Source of the DNA: Dichetophora obliterata
Taxonomy: Eukaryota > Arthropoda > Insecta > Diptera > Sciomyzidae
NCBI GenBank assembly: GCA_963920525.1
Contig: OY986438.1
Location: 180,026,888-180,090,887 of the forward strand
Direction of reading: 5' to 3'
DNA length: 64,000 bases
The translations under genes were made by a program, and so were the position numbers. Below, in pieces: positions 23,156 to 34,108 of this stretch; position 1 is the first letter of the stretch, and every line of letters starts with the position of its first letter. The notes under the pieces were generated by a model, which worked only from the letters and a program-made list of their open reading frames with translations, searched no databases and was not told the origin of the DNA.

Positions 23156-26100
23156 ATGGATGCCGCAACAACAGCAGCAGCGGCCACGGGAAGGACATTG
23201 AACTACAACAACATTGAGATGGATGATGCTGACGATGAAGCTGCTATTAAATCGCCCAACTCAAACTCATCATCATCGGCGGCAACAACGTCCACAACGA
23301 CATCAACATCCTCTGCACCCGTCTACGGCGATGACTTATTTGGTCGTGTTGTTTTACCAGCTACTCTAGATTTATTGCAACGACAGAGCAGCGCCTCATC
23401 CACTAAAACCTGTGAGGTGGATTTGGGTGAGGAAGAACGCGATTCCTACTCGCCATTAAGCAGCAGTCACAGCAATAGTCCAAGTGATGCTGGCGCCGCC
23501 GCTGTTGGGATTTGCAATGGCAGCGCTGTGGTGGTAGCGCCAACAGTCCAACCCACAACAGTTGATAATAAAATTTATGACCAGCATAGTAGAAGCATAG
23601 GCAACAACAAAGTAGTTGGCAGTAGTAGCAGCACATCCGCCGCACTCACAACTGCACCATCCAAAGAGGAGAAACAGCGTCAAAACGAAGAAATCGTTAT
23701 AATGGAGACATCATCGATTTCCTCCGAGACAGGTTCTTGGGAATCAGTTTTTCCGCATGCTGCGGCAGTAGCAGCACAACCGATTGCCAGTGGCAGTAAT
23801 TGCATCAACAACTTCGATGCCGACGAAACGCTTGACCTGCGTAATTGTTGTTCTGACTTCCTGCAACACGAACGCATCAAGTCCGATAAACCTAAGGAGA
23901 AGGACAAAGAGCGTTATGACTGTTATTATCGGGAAGAATCAGCGCCATTGTATTTACGTGATCCCGTTGTGAGTAGTTTGAGAGAAGCGGAGCCTTTACG
24001 TACGCGCACCTATTCTGGCGGCGAAACTGCACCGCTCACCGCCGACACAAGTTCGCTGTTCAATGGTGTGACTGGTGGCAGTTCAACATCACCTCTCATG
24101 ATGCGTAGCGATAACGCACTCTCCACTTCCGCTACCAGTGCTTGTTTCATTGATGCCTCATCGCTGCGTGACGAAGATGAAGTGTTGTCGTTTCCGAGCT
24201 TAGATGGTCAACAATCTATCGATGGGCTCGATGGTTTCTGCAAAGAGGTAGAGGAAGAGAAAAACGCTGCAACAGCGAACGTAAACCATTTGGAGGAAGA
24301 TTCACCTACAAAACAACTCGAAACATTCCATAAAGCTTTTGCAAAGTGCAAAGCTAAGACAAAAGATCCACACGAGGCAACAATCAAAGCCAACTCGAGT
24401 TCTAGTTCCAGCTCTAGCTCAGATTCACCACATAAAGGAGCATCCACCGCTTCCATAACCAATAATCTATCGGACGAGGAGAAATTGTGGAAACGTGAAC
24501 TTTCAGCCAGCGGCATCACGACAACGACGACGACAGCAGCAGCAGCAGCGACAAAGTCAGAGCCCACAAACTCCGCCAAGGAACATCAAGACTCGCACGA
24601 GACAAACCTGCACTTGCTGTCGGCAGCTCACGAGGATGTAACAGAACCTTCCATATCTTTGGCCGTTGATTTTGACTCTTCCGACTCATCAGAAATTGTA
24701 AAGTTACGACGAGAAGAACAGGAGCGGCGTCAGAGCGCTCATTTATTCCAACAGAATCATCCTCAACAGCAGTATGCGAAGCTCAACTTTCACAATGTGT
24801 CCGCTGTATCGGGCAACTTGGCGCAGCATAACGATCTCAGCTACACCACAGACTACTCCTCATCGAGTCCGGCGCCAAGTCTTATCTGGTCCGAGCATGA
24901 ACATCGTTCAAGTGGCAGCGGTTTCAATCGCATGACGGCTCAACTCCATCACCACCACCACCATCAACCACTTGTTGATGATTACGATGCACATCTGCAC
25001 AAATCCTGTCCCATGATGCCGGACACGCCTCATAACTCGATTGCGCACATTAACGATCCCAACTTGAGCGCTAGCTCGTCCATACATCGTGACTACACAC
25101 TGTCGTCGTCGTCGTTTTCACAACAACGTGACTCGGGCGCATATTGCAGCGACGCCACCGACTCCCCAATACCTATGCCACGCACACCCAAACGCTCCAA
25201 ATGCGATGAAGCAAATCCCATTGTGTCGGGTGGTTCAACCATCAAGGATTTTAGTGTTAAACAGTGCGAAAGTCCGACGTTAAAGCGACGCACCGACAAC
25301 TGTCCCATTGTTTCCGGTGGCTTTCGGTCGTTGGACTTTGAGCAAACACGCCCGCAGGCTGATGCTGACGACGAGGAGGTGCAACTGCGTGCCAAACCTA
25401 CCACGCGTAAGCCTATCTCAGCCTTGACCTCATCTTGGATCGTAGACATGAGTGATTGCCGACCCGAACGTCGCAAGAGCACCAGCAGCTCCGCCTCGAG
25501 TATTGAGAATGCACAGGTGGCAAGATTTAGAGAACGCACCGATTCGGGTAGTTCAAATAAAAGTGGTTGTGGTTTCTATGTTTCACTCGAGCGCATGGAT
25601 GATAATCAGTCAAAGGTTGAAACCACAAGTGAGACAGAAGTTAGGAAATCACCCGCACAGATGAGCAAATCCTACACCGGACCGCGTTCGCAGGGGTTCT
25701 TTGTTAATCTGGAGGAGCAGGAAGTGTCGAAAACAAACTCAAATGGCAATGAACGGGGAGAGGAGGAGGCGCCACAACGTGTGAACGCCAAGGAGACGAG
25801 TGCAGATAAAAAGAATATATTTAGCATGTTTATAGATTTCGGAGGTGAAAAGAAGCCTGGCTCGTCTACGAATGGCAAACGAGAGCCGTTCAACTTGGCT
25901 GCACGTTTATCCAGTTCTTTTACCTCTTCCGCTGCACACCACCCAACGCCAACACGTAAACTGGAGGATCCCCTCCGCTCCAGTGCCAGTTCAACTGAGA
26001 CACTCATGTCCAAAAGTAACACTTTCAAGACCTATCAGGACAGCGATTTACAAATAGTGGAAAGCAAGTCGCTCGACTACAAGTGCAACTTCGAGAAACC

Positions 26101-27805
26101 TATTACAGTAGCAGAACTTAAACGCATTTCCCAGCAACAACGTGCTCAAAGCGAAGTTCCTAAACGCCACTCATGGGGCAATAGTGGGCTGACAAATGAT
26201 GCTGCTCCACCCAGCAGCACCGATTACAAACGCTCGATTAGTTTAACTGCTAATGGGGGAGGTGGCGATTCCAAGGAATTCGGTGGATGCGGTTTAATGA
26301 GCATCATCGATAAACTGCCGCTGATTTCCAAAACATCTTCACTGTCCATCGATAGTTCGTTGTCACCTTACGATGATCTGACGGCTTCCAAGTCTGAACT
26401 CAGCAGCTGCTCCAATAACTCGGCAGGTGAGGAGAATCTTGTTCATGCGTCGAAAATGAAGAAGCGTCGCAAAGATGTACAAATCAACGAAACCTTTGAT
26501 AAGAGCAGCATCGCCTCGTTAACAGATGGTGTACTTTCGAAGGATTTGTCACCTGCTTCTACAACAGACACGGATGACCTAACCTTTCAACAGGATGAAG
26601 AGTTGGCATGTCGTGAAGCAGCACTACAGCAAATGCCCACCGTGCTACAAGTAACTACGGCGCGTTCCTCTGCCGTCATAATGGAGACCATTTTGGAGGC
26701 TAAGGAAACATCATCGCCTAAGAAGAATGCCTTGGGTCATACCATGGAGACGCTTCACGCCACTATAGAAAAACAAAAACAGCTGCTTGAAACTGTTATT
26801 GAACATGCAGGCGTTGATACGCATGAGAAGAATGCAGCTGCGGTCTTTGTTAAACTCTCCGATATGGATAAGCCGGTCAAGTATGAACCACACTCTCCCG
26901 AAATCGTGATGAGCAAGAGCGCGGGTGGTACGCATCGTCAAATGAATCGAATCTTCCGTGATGATGTTATGAAGCCCTCATCAGCTGCTGCACGTCCCCA
27001 CTCATGGACCATGATGACGCGCTCCACTGGCAATGCGAGTTTTCTCAACATCACCACCTCCGTTGATAATCTACGCAGCTTATCACGCATCTTTCCGAAC
27101 TTTTCCAAAGAATTCTCCAACTCGTTGCCGAACGACATGATACTGGATCATCAAATAGACGACTACATACAGACAGACATAAGCGCCGATTCAAGTCTGG
27201 CCTCGAGTTTCAGTCGATCCGGCATGGATGAGTCGTCGATATCTTGTCGTCAGCCGCGTCGTTTGGGCGAAGATCTACTCAAGATGTTCTTGCAGGAGAT
27301 CGCCACCGACATGATGGTCGAGGTTAGTGGCCGACGCATACGCGCTCACAAGTGTATATTGCGTTCGCGTTGTCAGTACTTTGCTGCTATGCTGGCTGGC
27401 AATAGTGGTGGGCAGAGTGTGGTAACTCTACCCGGGTATTCATACTCAGCGGTACATTTTGCTCTCTGCCACATCTATTCGGGTGCCTCACATCCGCCTG
27501 ACGGCATAAGTCTCATGGAGTTAGCAGCTCTGGCTGATCTGCTGGGACTGGAAGGTCTAAAGGAGGTTACGGCGCATGCTCTCAAGACAAACTATTGTCA
27601 TAATTTTCACAAACCTTGCTCCGGCTGCATAGATGGTATTCTGCAGGTCTTGCCAGTCGCCCTGAATCATGCTCTCGATGATCTTTATCGCAAGTGTTTA
27701 CGTTGGACGTGCCGCCACTATCTGAAGGTGTGGCCAACGCGTCAATTTGCTCAGTTGCCATCGGATATTTTGGGACGATGTCGACAACAGATCGTGGCGT
27801 ATTTG
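23156..27805 (+). CDS. BTB/POZ-domain protein, coding exon 1 of 3
   Basis: Start codon ATAGATATGGATG at 23156, then 1550 codons. The joined gene (with 33249-34038 and 34109-35637) encodes 2322 residues, inferred from matching splice phases. Residues 1-1370 are long, low-complexity and probably disordered: serine, alanine and threonine runs, a histidine run near residue 600, and repeated short motifs WIVDM, GFYVSL, GFFVNL and MFIDFGG near residues 760-895. A possible coiled coil lies near residues 1195-1215. Residues about 1372-1480 form a BTB/POZ domain (DMMVEVSGRRIRAHKCILRS, then CQYFAAML). A helical BACK-like region follows (DDLYRKCLRWTCRHYLKVWP). BTB domains mediate dimerisation and often cullin-3 or cytoskeletal links; the function here is unknown. 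It recalls the animal BTBD8-type layout, but that is a tentative memory-based link. The exon ends in YL before the donor GTAGGT. Confidence 0.85.
24480..24560 (+). repeat. ACGACG/CAGCAG codon repeat coding for Thr and Ala runs
   Basis: Inside exon 1 of the BTB gene, ACG/ACA codons give a threonine run followed by GCA codons giving an alanine run. Such tracts vary in length between individuals in flies. Confidence 0.6.
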
Positions 27806-27839
27806 GTAGGTTGAAGAATTTAAAGTAAGGTTTTCTTGC

Positions 27840-27840
27840 C

Positions 27841-27869
<29 letters not shown>
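27840..27869. repeat. CT microsatellite just inside intron 1
   Basis: About fourteen CT units, followed by CACACA repeats to about 27893. Confidence 0.9.
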
Positions 27870-27872
<3 letters not shown>

Positions 27873-28269
27873 TACACACACATACACACACACGATCAAT
27901 AACAATCACCAGCTTGTTTGGCTTAACTGAACTGATAAGTAAAAGTATTTATTTGGCATTGAAATTTTGCGATACTCGAGTGGCCGGCATGCTATGAAGA
28001 GGTTAGATAACGGCATGAAATATGTAGCTACATAGCGGAAGAAACAATAAAGTAACCAAGGTTGCCACAACCTAAAATTTTTTGTTATCAAAATTTCAAA
28101 AAAAATTTCACATTTAAGAAAAAATGTTCACATCCAAATAAAACTATATCAAATATGATCAATAAAAAATGGATTATTTAAAGTAACTTTTAAAGTATCC
28201 AACGAACATATGTGTATATTGAACTCTTAAACCATAAAAACTTTCAATGTTAAAGCTTGGAAACATTTA

Positions 28270-28738
28270 CAGTGGGTGACCAAATTAATAGAGACAACCT
28301 TTAAAATGTGAATTAATGGTTTTATTAATTAATCAAAAAATGACAAAGTTTGTTTTGTTGTAAAAATAATAAAAATTAAAAATTGCATTTTTAACTTGTT
28401 TTTCATAAGTTTTACCTTATTTGTCATAAAAAACAACGCTTCCTGTAATTTTCGGACGAAGTTAATTTTCTTAAAAATGTTTTTTAAATCTAACTCATTA
28501 CCTGTTTGCTTAAAATATCTTTACACTTCGAGACTATCTTTACACTATACTAATATAACATTGTGAATTTATAACAAAATTTTTTATTTATTTTAACTAA
28601 ATAAAATGTAGTTAAAAAATCAATTTTGAATTTTAGTATTTTTACAAAAAAACTAACTTTTGTGTCATTTTTTGATTAATTAATGTAACGATTAATTCAC
28701 AATTTAAAGGCTTTCCCTATTAATTGAACCATACACTG
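28270..28738. mobile_element. TA-flanked Tc1/mariner-type MITE
   Basis: The left end reads CAGTGGGTGACCAAATTAA and the right, inverted, CAGTGTATGGTTCAATTAA. Both ends continue into TTAATTAATCAAAAAATGAC, giving inverted repeats of roughly 80 bases. TA is duplicated at 28268-28269 and 28739-28740. The 469-base body is non-coding. Confidence 0.8.
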
Positions 28739-28974
28739 TATATCGATGGCTAAGCGCACAAAAGTGAAAGTGAAAATGTTAAAATTTTGAGGAACGCTTA
28801 TATTTTTGTTTTTAACTGAAATGTATTGAAATTTAAAAACAAAATAAACTTTTCTAGACATTTAATAATTTTCACTTATCACTTTTGTGCGTTATGTATA
28901 CTTTGTTAAAAAAAAACACGAAATATGAAATAAAAGAACGAAGGAACATTGTATGAAACATAGAGTGAGAGTCA

Positions 28975-30150
28975 AAAATTAATATACAGGGCATAACTCT
29001 ATGTTCAGTTGGACGTTATTCATATAATTTAAATACTCCAAAAAAATGTTAAATACACAAATCAAGGTCATGACAAATGAAATTTCAATTTATTTTAAAG
29101 ATATGCGGCAGTAATAAAAAAAACCCTGAAAAATGCAGTCAAAAGTTAGTATACATTCATATAAAACTCCATTTAAATTTACCTACACGTAAATATGAGG
29201 CAAATTTTAGTACTTTGTGGGTCCACCTCGTGCCTTAATAACTGCTTCCACTCTTCTTGGCATTCAATTTACCAAAAGCTGCGTCACTACTGGTGAGATC
29301 TTGGCCCATTCTTCTGTCAAAGTAGTTTTAAGATCTTGCTTACATGATATAGTCCTTTTACGTATATTTCTGTCCAAAATTTCCCAAAAGTGTTCGATGG
29401 GGTTAAGATCTGGAGATTGTTGGTGGTGAATTAAGCTGTTTTGGGACATTATACAAGAGCCATTCTTTTACTATTAAGGCAGTATGCTTTGGGTCGTTAT
29501 CCTGTTGGAAGACCCAGCTTTTACACACTTTCTATTAAATTTGTTTTTAAAATTTGCAGGTAGTCTCGGCTATTCATCAAATTCCATGATTTCCGGTCCC
29601 AGCAGCCGGAACCCCAACCCCAAACCATCACTGAGCCTCCATGCTTAACGGTTGGACTGAGGTTTTGTGGAAGTAGCCCACTGTTAGCTGATCTCCAGAT
29701 CTTACCTTTTCTTTTAACTCCAAATATCTCATATTTACTCTCGTCGCTAAAAATAACGTTGTTCCCAAACGACTGAACGGTAGTTTAATGAGACTTTGCA
29801 AAGTTGAGGTGTTTAAAGAGGTTTGTGGCTGAAATGCAAGGTTTCTCCGGGGTACTCTTCCGTGCAATTTGCTAGCATTTAAGACTCTACTAATAATTTA
29901 CGAACTTTATATCCAAGTTCATGGGAGAGGTTTTGAGCGATTTGTACTGCACTGGACCTTGGTTTTTTTTCCTCTCTTCGAGCTTCTCCTTCTGTCATTA
30001 CGCTAGGCCGTCCGCATCGTAAGAAATTTTCTGTATTTCCACCATCTCTATATCTTTCGATGAGTTTTTGAACTGTTGTATGACTTTTTTTTACAACAGA
30101 TGCAATTTCTTCAAGAGATTTGCCTTCTTTACGAATTCCTTTTTTTGTTT
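28975..30150 (-). mobile_element. Tc1-like transposon, degenerate, truncated at one end
   Basis: A minus-strand Tc1 transposase remnant fills the stretch. The low-coordinate side has phrases such as AAAAATTAATATAC and AAAAGTTAGTATAC (about 28976 and 29139) of the sort found near Tc1-like ends. No clean terminal repeat survives on the high-coordinate side, where the next repeat begins at about 30165. Confidence 0.65.
29205..30140 (-). pseudogene. Degenerate Tc1-like transposase
   Basis: Reading the minus strand from about 30140: GKSLEEIASVVKKSHTTVQK is the N-terminal paired-like helix-turn-helix. Then comes VFQQDNDPKHTALIV (about 29475-29520), the second catalytic aspartate block. Last is QSPDLNPIEHFWEILD (about 29375-29420), with the catalytic D/E triad end. 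The blocks are in order but spread over different frames with stops and small indels. Typical Tc1 transposases are about 340 residues, and the span matches. Not functional. Confidence 0.8.
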
Positions 30151-30164
30151 TTTACCGTAAAATA

Positions 30165-30312
30165 AAATCATTACTAAATTTTGCTCAAATTTGAAAAAGT
30201 AAGATAAACAAATCGTGACACGAAGAAATTGAAGACACGCTCACGATTCGTGATTTTTTATGGGCTTGCACACGATCACGAAATTATTCATCGTGGCACG
30301 CGCCCATCTCTA
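30165..30312 (+). repeat. CGTGACACG repeat family, copy 2
   Basis: Same orientation and block order as 18442-18621, ending CGCCCATCTCTA. Two copies 11.5 kb apart show it is dispersed rather than a local duplication. Confidence 0.55.
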
Positions 30313-30481
30313 CTATCAGTATGAAAAATTTTGAAAAATCCTCGTTTGGGATTTTTTTTACTTTTTTTATATATTTTGATGCGATTTCGACTTCAACCGT
30401 CACAACTACGCCATTTATCGTCCGATTGTCGTCGTTTAACCACCGTTGGAAAAGAAATAAAATTCTACACAAATCTGAGGC

Positions 30482-32003
30482 TAAGGTTGCAAACAGAGTG
30501 AACGCCGAAGCGGACAGAAAGCCACTATGTTTTTAACGTTGACCCCTGCCGCGAAGGCTTAATTCAACGGTGCTCCAATGCTTGGGACAAATATGAAGCG
30601 TCGGTCAACGCCCCTTCGGAATTCAAGAAGGACCACTTTTGAAAGGTTCCTCTAATCACATGCCACAGAACCCCCAACACTGATGTCAAAAAGACACTAT
30701 TCATGACCGTGACTCATTCAGCCACTCGAATTTAAACATGACTTGGTTATTTTAATAACCATGGGTTATCTCAGTATCAATACCAATAATACAACCCTTT
30801 ATATTTTTTGGCCGCTCAAAATCATCACATCCATATCAAAGGTCATCACTCTCTGACATGAAAAATTAAGGCAACATATAGGCCTGTCACTCATGCAATC
30901 AAATTCCTCAATCTCAGTGGTCACAACTCAGACTATTTAGGTTTCCCCGTCGCCTGTACTCAAATTACAAAGGTAACAGTATATTGATCCGGTAGTTGCT
31001 TACCTTCCTAACATTTACTGTTTGAAATTAGCGAGATTCAATCTACCATCATTCTCTTAGTAATTTAAGGGAATCACCAACCCGAGTTCAACTTAAGTGT
31101 AACTCACACCGGCCTTTCTGGCCTAACCACAAGCCAGAGCGTTATTAAAACCCCACGTGGGCCTAACCCATACGACAGTCAATACCTGGGCTAAAGGTTC
31201 CACCTGACAAGGCTCTTCAACATCCCGTCTTACAGACCAAAAGTTCTTAGAACATTTATATTTGACTGTGACACCTTCAGCCACTCGAATTGTACATGAC
31301 TAGGTTAAAAAATTAACCATAGGTTTCCCAGTAAAACCGGGTAAACCTCAATTCTACTTATGCAACGTCGTTATCCTAATTAAGACTTCATAAAAAGCCT
31401 TAACAGAAAACTAAGAAGCATGAGCCGTTGTATACAAATTTGCTTATACAACGGTCCGAAGGTTAAATGTTTCCTACATAATAACCTTTATTCTAAGATA
31501 GGTCTGCAGAACAACGATAGATCAGGTCTCCTCATTATTGATGGATGACTGTCCCCGCTCTTCAAGTTATGTTGGATTGATCGTCCATCGAAACCATATT
31601 ACAACAACGGTGTTATGATAACTTAATATCAAAACAATGCTTTCTCCAAGAATTTGGCAGCAACATCCAAGGCTCTAGGTAAACCTTTTTCTTTTACAGT
31701 TATCAGACGAACATTCAGGAGCCGTGCCTCCAGAAAGAACTCATTATGAGATCAGTTCATGGGCCGTGCCCCATCCCATAACAAACCCTCACCCTTCCAT
31801 TCCTGGCTTGGGACAGGCAGATTCCCCGAAGGTCCTCTGGCGGGTTTGCCGAAGCGGACAGGCAGGCAGACAGGCGCAGGTAAACTAAGCGAACTGTAAA
31901 AGTTAGCTTGGCTTTATTTCTATCTCGTTTCTTCGCAGGTTACTGCCGTCGCTTGTCTGCCTGCCTGCCTGTCTGAAACGGCGTTCACTCTGTCCGCAAC
32001 CTA
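30482..32003. mobile_element. Unclassified GC-richer inverted-repeat element
   Basis: The left end AGGTTGCAAACAGAGTGAAC and then GCCG (30483-30507) is mirrored at the right end as AGGTTGCGGACAGAGTGAAC and then GCCG, inverted (31979-32002). The right end also forms a hairpin from a GACAGGCAGGCAGACAGGC arm (about 31857-31875) and its inverse at about 31954-31975. Inside, a roughly 70-base block starting near TTCAGCCACTCGAATT is repeated at 30704-30776 and 31263-31335. The base mix is visibly more GC-rich than the rest of the intron, and no long frame is open on either strand. I do not recognise the family. It could be a non-autonomous DNA element or a decayed retroelement leader. Confidence 0.45.
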
Positions 32004-33248
32004 AAGCGGGTTTCGCTGATCACGTTCAGCAAGTTTTCTGCAAAAACTTAAATTATTTTAATCAAGTCAAAGAGCGTGCAGCTGGTTTTTGTTACTCTCT
32101 CATAGAGTGTGGAGAGAGAAAAAGCTCAAAAACCTCATATAAAAAAAAACTTACAAAACTTACTGAAGGTGGTCAGTGAATCCGCCTTACCTTGTACATC
32201 AAGTTAACCGATTGACGACGTACAAAGGTATCCTCGTCTTAAAAGGGTCCAATTGGTCCCGTAACTGTTTTTTATTATTTTTTTATTATTTTTTTATTAT
32301 TTTTTATTATTTTTTTAATAGTTATTCTGAAAACCGTGCCAAAAAATTAAATCTTATCAAAATCGGACTATCTTTGTTAACGTGGCAGTCATTTGAGCCA
32401 AAATCAACACAATAAACAAAACTTACCAAACTTTTTAAAAAAGAAGGGGTACTACAATGAGCCAAGGAATATTTTAGACCGAGTTTATCAAACACTTTTT
32501 TTCGACCCGGCCTAATATATAGTATTATTTACTTTAAACGATACCTGTAAGTTAAAAACTTAAATAAAACTTAAACCAAATTTCACTACATTGAGAAAAA
32601 AAGTATTATATATTTTTATAAAAAATAATAAGTACATTTTTAATGCTCATGCATGGAAAGGAATTGCTACGCCCACTCAAGTAATTGTTTTTTGGTACCT
32701 TTTTTGTTGGAAATTATTAAGTTTTATAATTACTTTTTAGTTTGGGTTTTGTTTTTTGCCACCTAATTTTTATCATTTTACCTTATATTGAAGGAAGGGT
32801 TAAGAAATATTAGTGGAATGTAAATTCAAAAGCTTCAGTTCGATAAATCATTAGAGAAATGTCAAGTGAAGCTTGTTGTTTATATAAAAAAAATGTTTTC
32901 TTCTCAATTTAAGATTTAATAAGCCCTGAATTTGAGTCTGCCTAGGCTCCCATACATGCGACCCCAGTGTGCGCTGCAAATTAAGTTTCAAGTTCCGATT
33001 TCTATCTATATATTGAATAATTATTTCTAAGAAAAGAGCTTCAAAAATGTGTGCCGGATTGCTCATTTTTTTCCTATTCCATATACAAACAATGCTATTT
33101 TAAAGTTATTTCTCCTTTTTTACACAGTTTAAACCAAAAAATAATTAAATTTCGACTTTTCGAAAATTGAGTGTGTTGAAGTTATACACAAATTTTATTT
33201 TATTATGATCGTATTTATAAATTTATCAAAATTGTTGCTCTTTTTCAG
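32004..33248. other. Remainder of intron 1
   Basis: Nothing coding. A run of TTATTATTTTT words lies at about 32268-32312, and the pyrimidine-rich acceptor lies at 33238-33248. Confidence 0.5.
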
Positions 33249-34038
33249 ACCTCTGAAACTGTACTCGACACCGTGCTCGATTGCGATAATCTTATTGATC
33301 AGCTAGCGCCCTATCGCTGGGGTGGCGTTTGTGAGAATCTCGTGCGTGACATCATGGATTCGGCCTACGCTTATATTGGCGATCACTTTGCTAGTCTCAT
33401 CGCCAGCGATGCTTTCCTCTCTTTGGGTCATGACAAAAGCTGTCACATACCACGACTTCAAGAAATGTTACTGCGTACCGCATCCACGCTAACGCCGGAT
33501 CAAGCATGTCGTAGTTATCAACGAGTAACGCGTCTTAATACTGTGCTTCAGGCTAAGGTCATTAAAATGCCCGCCAATTTGGGCGATTTGGCTAAGGAGC
33601 TGCAAAGTTTACAGGATGAAGATCTCGACTGGGATCCCGAATATATACGACTTGTGAGTGCCATACTCTCGACAGTGGAACAGTGTTTGACGCGGCAGTG
33701 CTCACGGGCGATGCGAGTCACCGCCTGGCAGCGCATGGATTTGGAATTGCGCAAGAAAATACAAACCTTAGCGCGTCTCACGGAGCCCGTTGACATGAAG
33801 CGTGGTGGCGGTGGTGGAGGCGGCAACAGCAAAAGTGTGGCTAAAGCATTTTCGTTCGGTGGTAGCACCAGAAATCAGGACTTGTATCAGGTGAAACTTG
33901 CAATACAGGCGCATTCAAAGAGAGCGCTTGCGCAAGATACGCAGTTGTACAAGGCAACGCAGACGCATGAGGCAGGCTGTAATGTGCAGACCGCAGAGCG
34001 CGGCGTGCAGGCAAACCATGACATGAGAGAGGGAACAA
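33249..34038 (+). CDS. BTB/POZ-domain protein, coding exon 2 of 3
   Basis: Begins TSETVLDTVLDCDNLIDQL straight after the acceptor CAG at 33246-33248 and continues for 263 codons plus one base. The first about 180 residues are a helical, conserved-looking region that continues the post-BTB segment of exon 1. A glycine run (GGGGGGG, about 33807-33825) follows, then polar sequence. The donor is GTAAGT at 34039. The split codon A|GT reads serine across the next junction, giving GTSKVLKSN. The well-ordered helical region, unlike the N-terminal half, suggests that BTB plus this part is the functional core. Confidence 0.85.
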
Positions 34039-34108
34039 GTAAGTAGTGGAATCAGATATGCCTTCAATCCATTGTTCATGTATGCTTTTTCTTATTTCTT
34101 TTTGATAG

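Larger units (their letters stand above)
27806..33248 (+). other. Intron 1 of the BTB gene, 5443 bases, rich in transposons
   Basis: The donor is TTG|GTAGGT at 27806 and the acceptor TTTTTCAG at 33248; both codon phases are 0, so the reading frame continues from YL to TSETVLD. The intron holds a CT microsatellite, a TA-flanked MITE, a dead Tc1-like copy, a CGTGACACG repeat and the GC-rich inverted-repeat element listed below. The remainder is AT-rich filler. Confidence 0.8.

Noticed and set aside
24208..24579. Open frame of 123 residues on the minus strand inside the BTB exon
   Set aside because: Antisense shadow of a long coding exon; valine and leucine-glutamate runs are simply the reverse of ACG/AGC codon repeats.
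25093..25539. Minus-strand frame of 148 residues
   Set aside because: Antisense shadow of the BTB coding exon; no start context or protein family.
30540..31800. Long terminal repeat retrotransposon or viral insert suspected from base composition
   Set aside because: No TG...CA direct long repeats, no primer-binding site and no gag, protease or polymerase motif; the ends are inverted, not direct.
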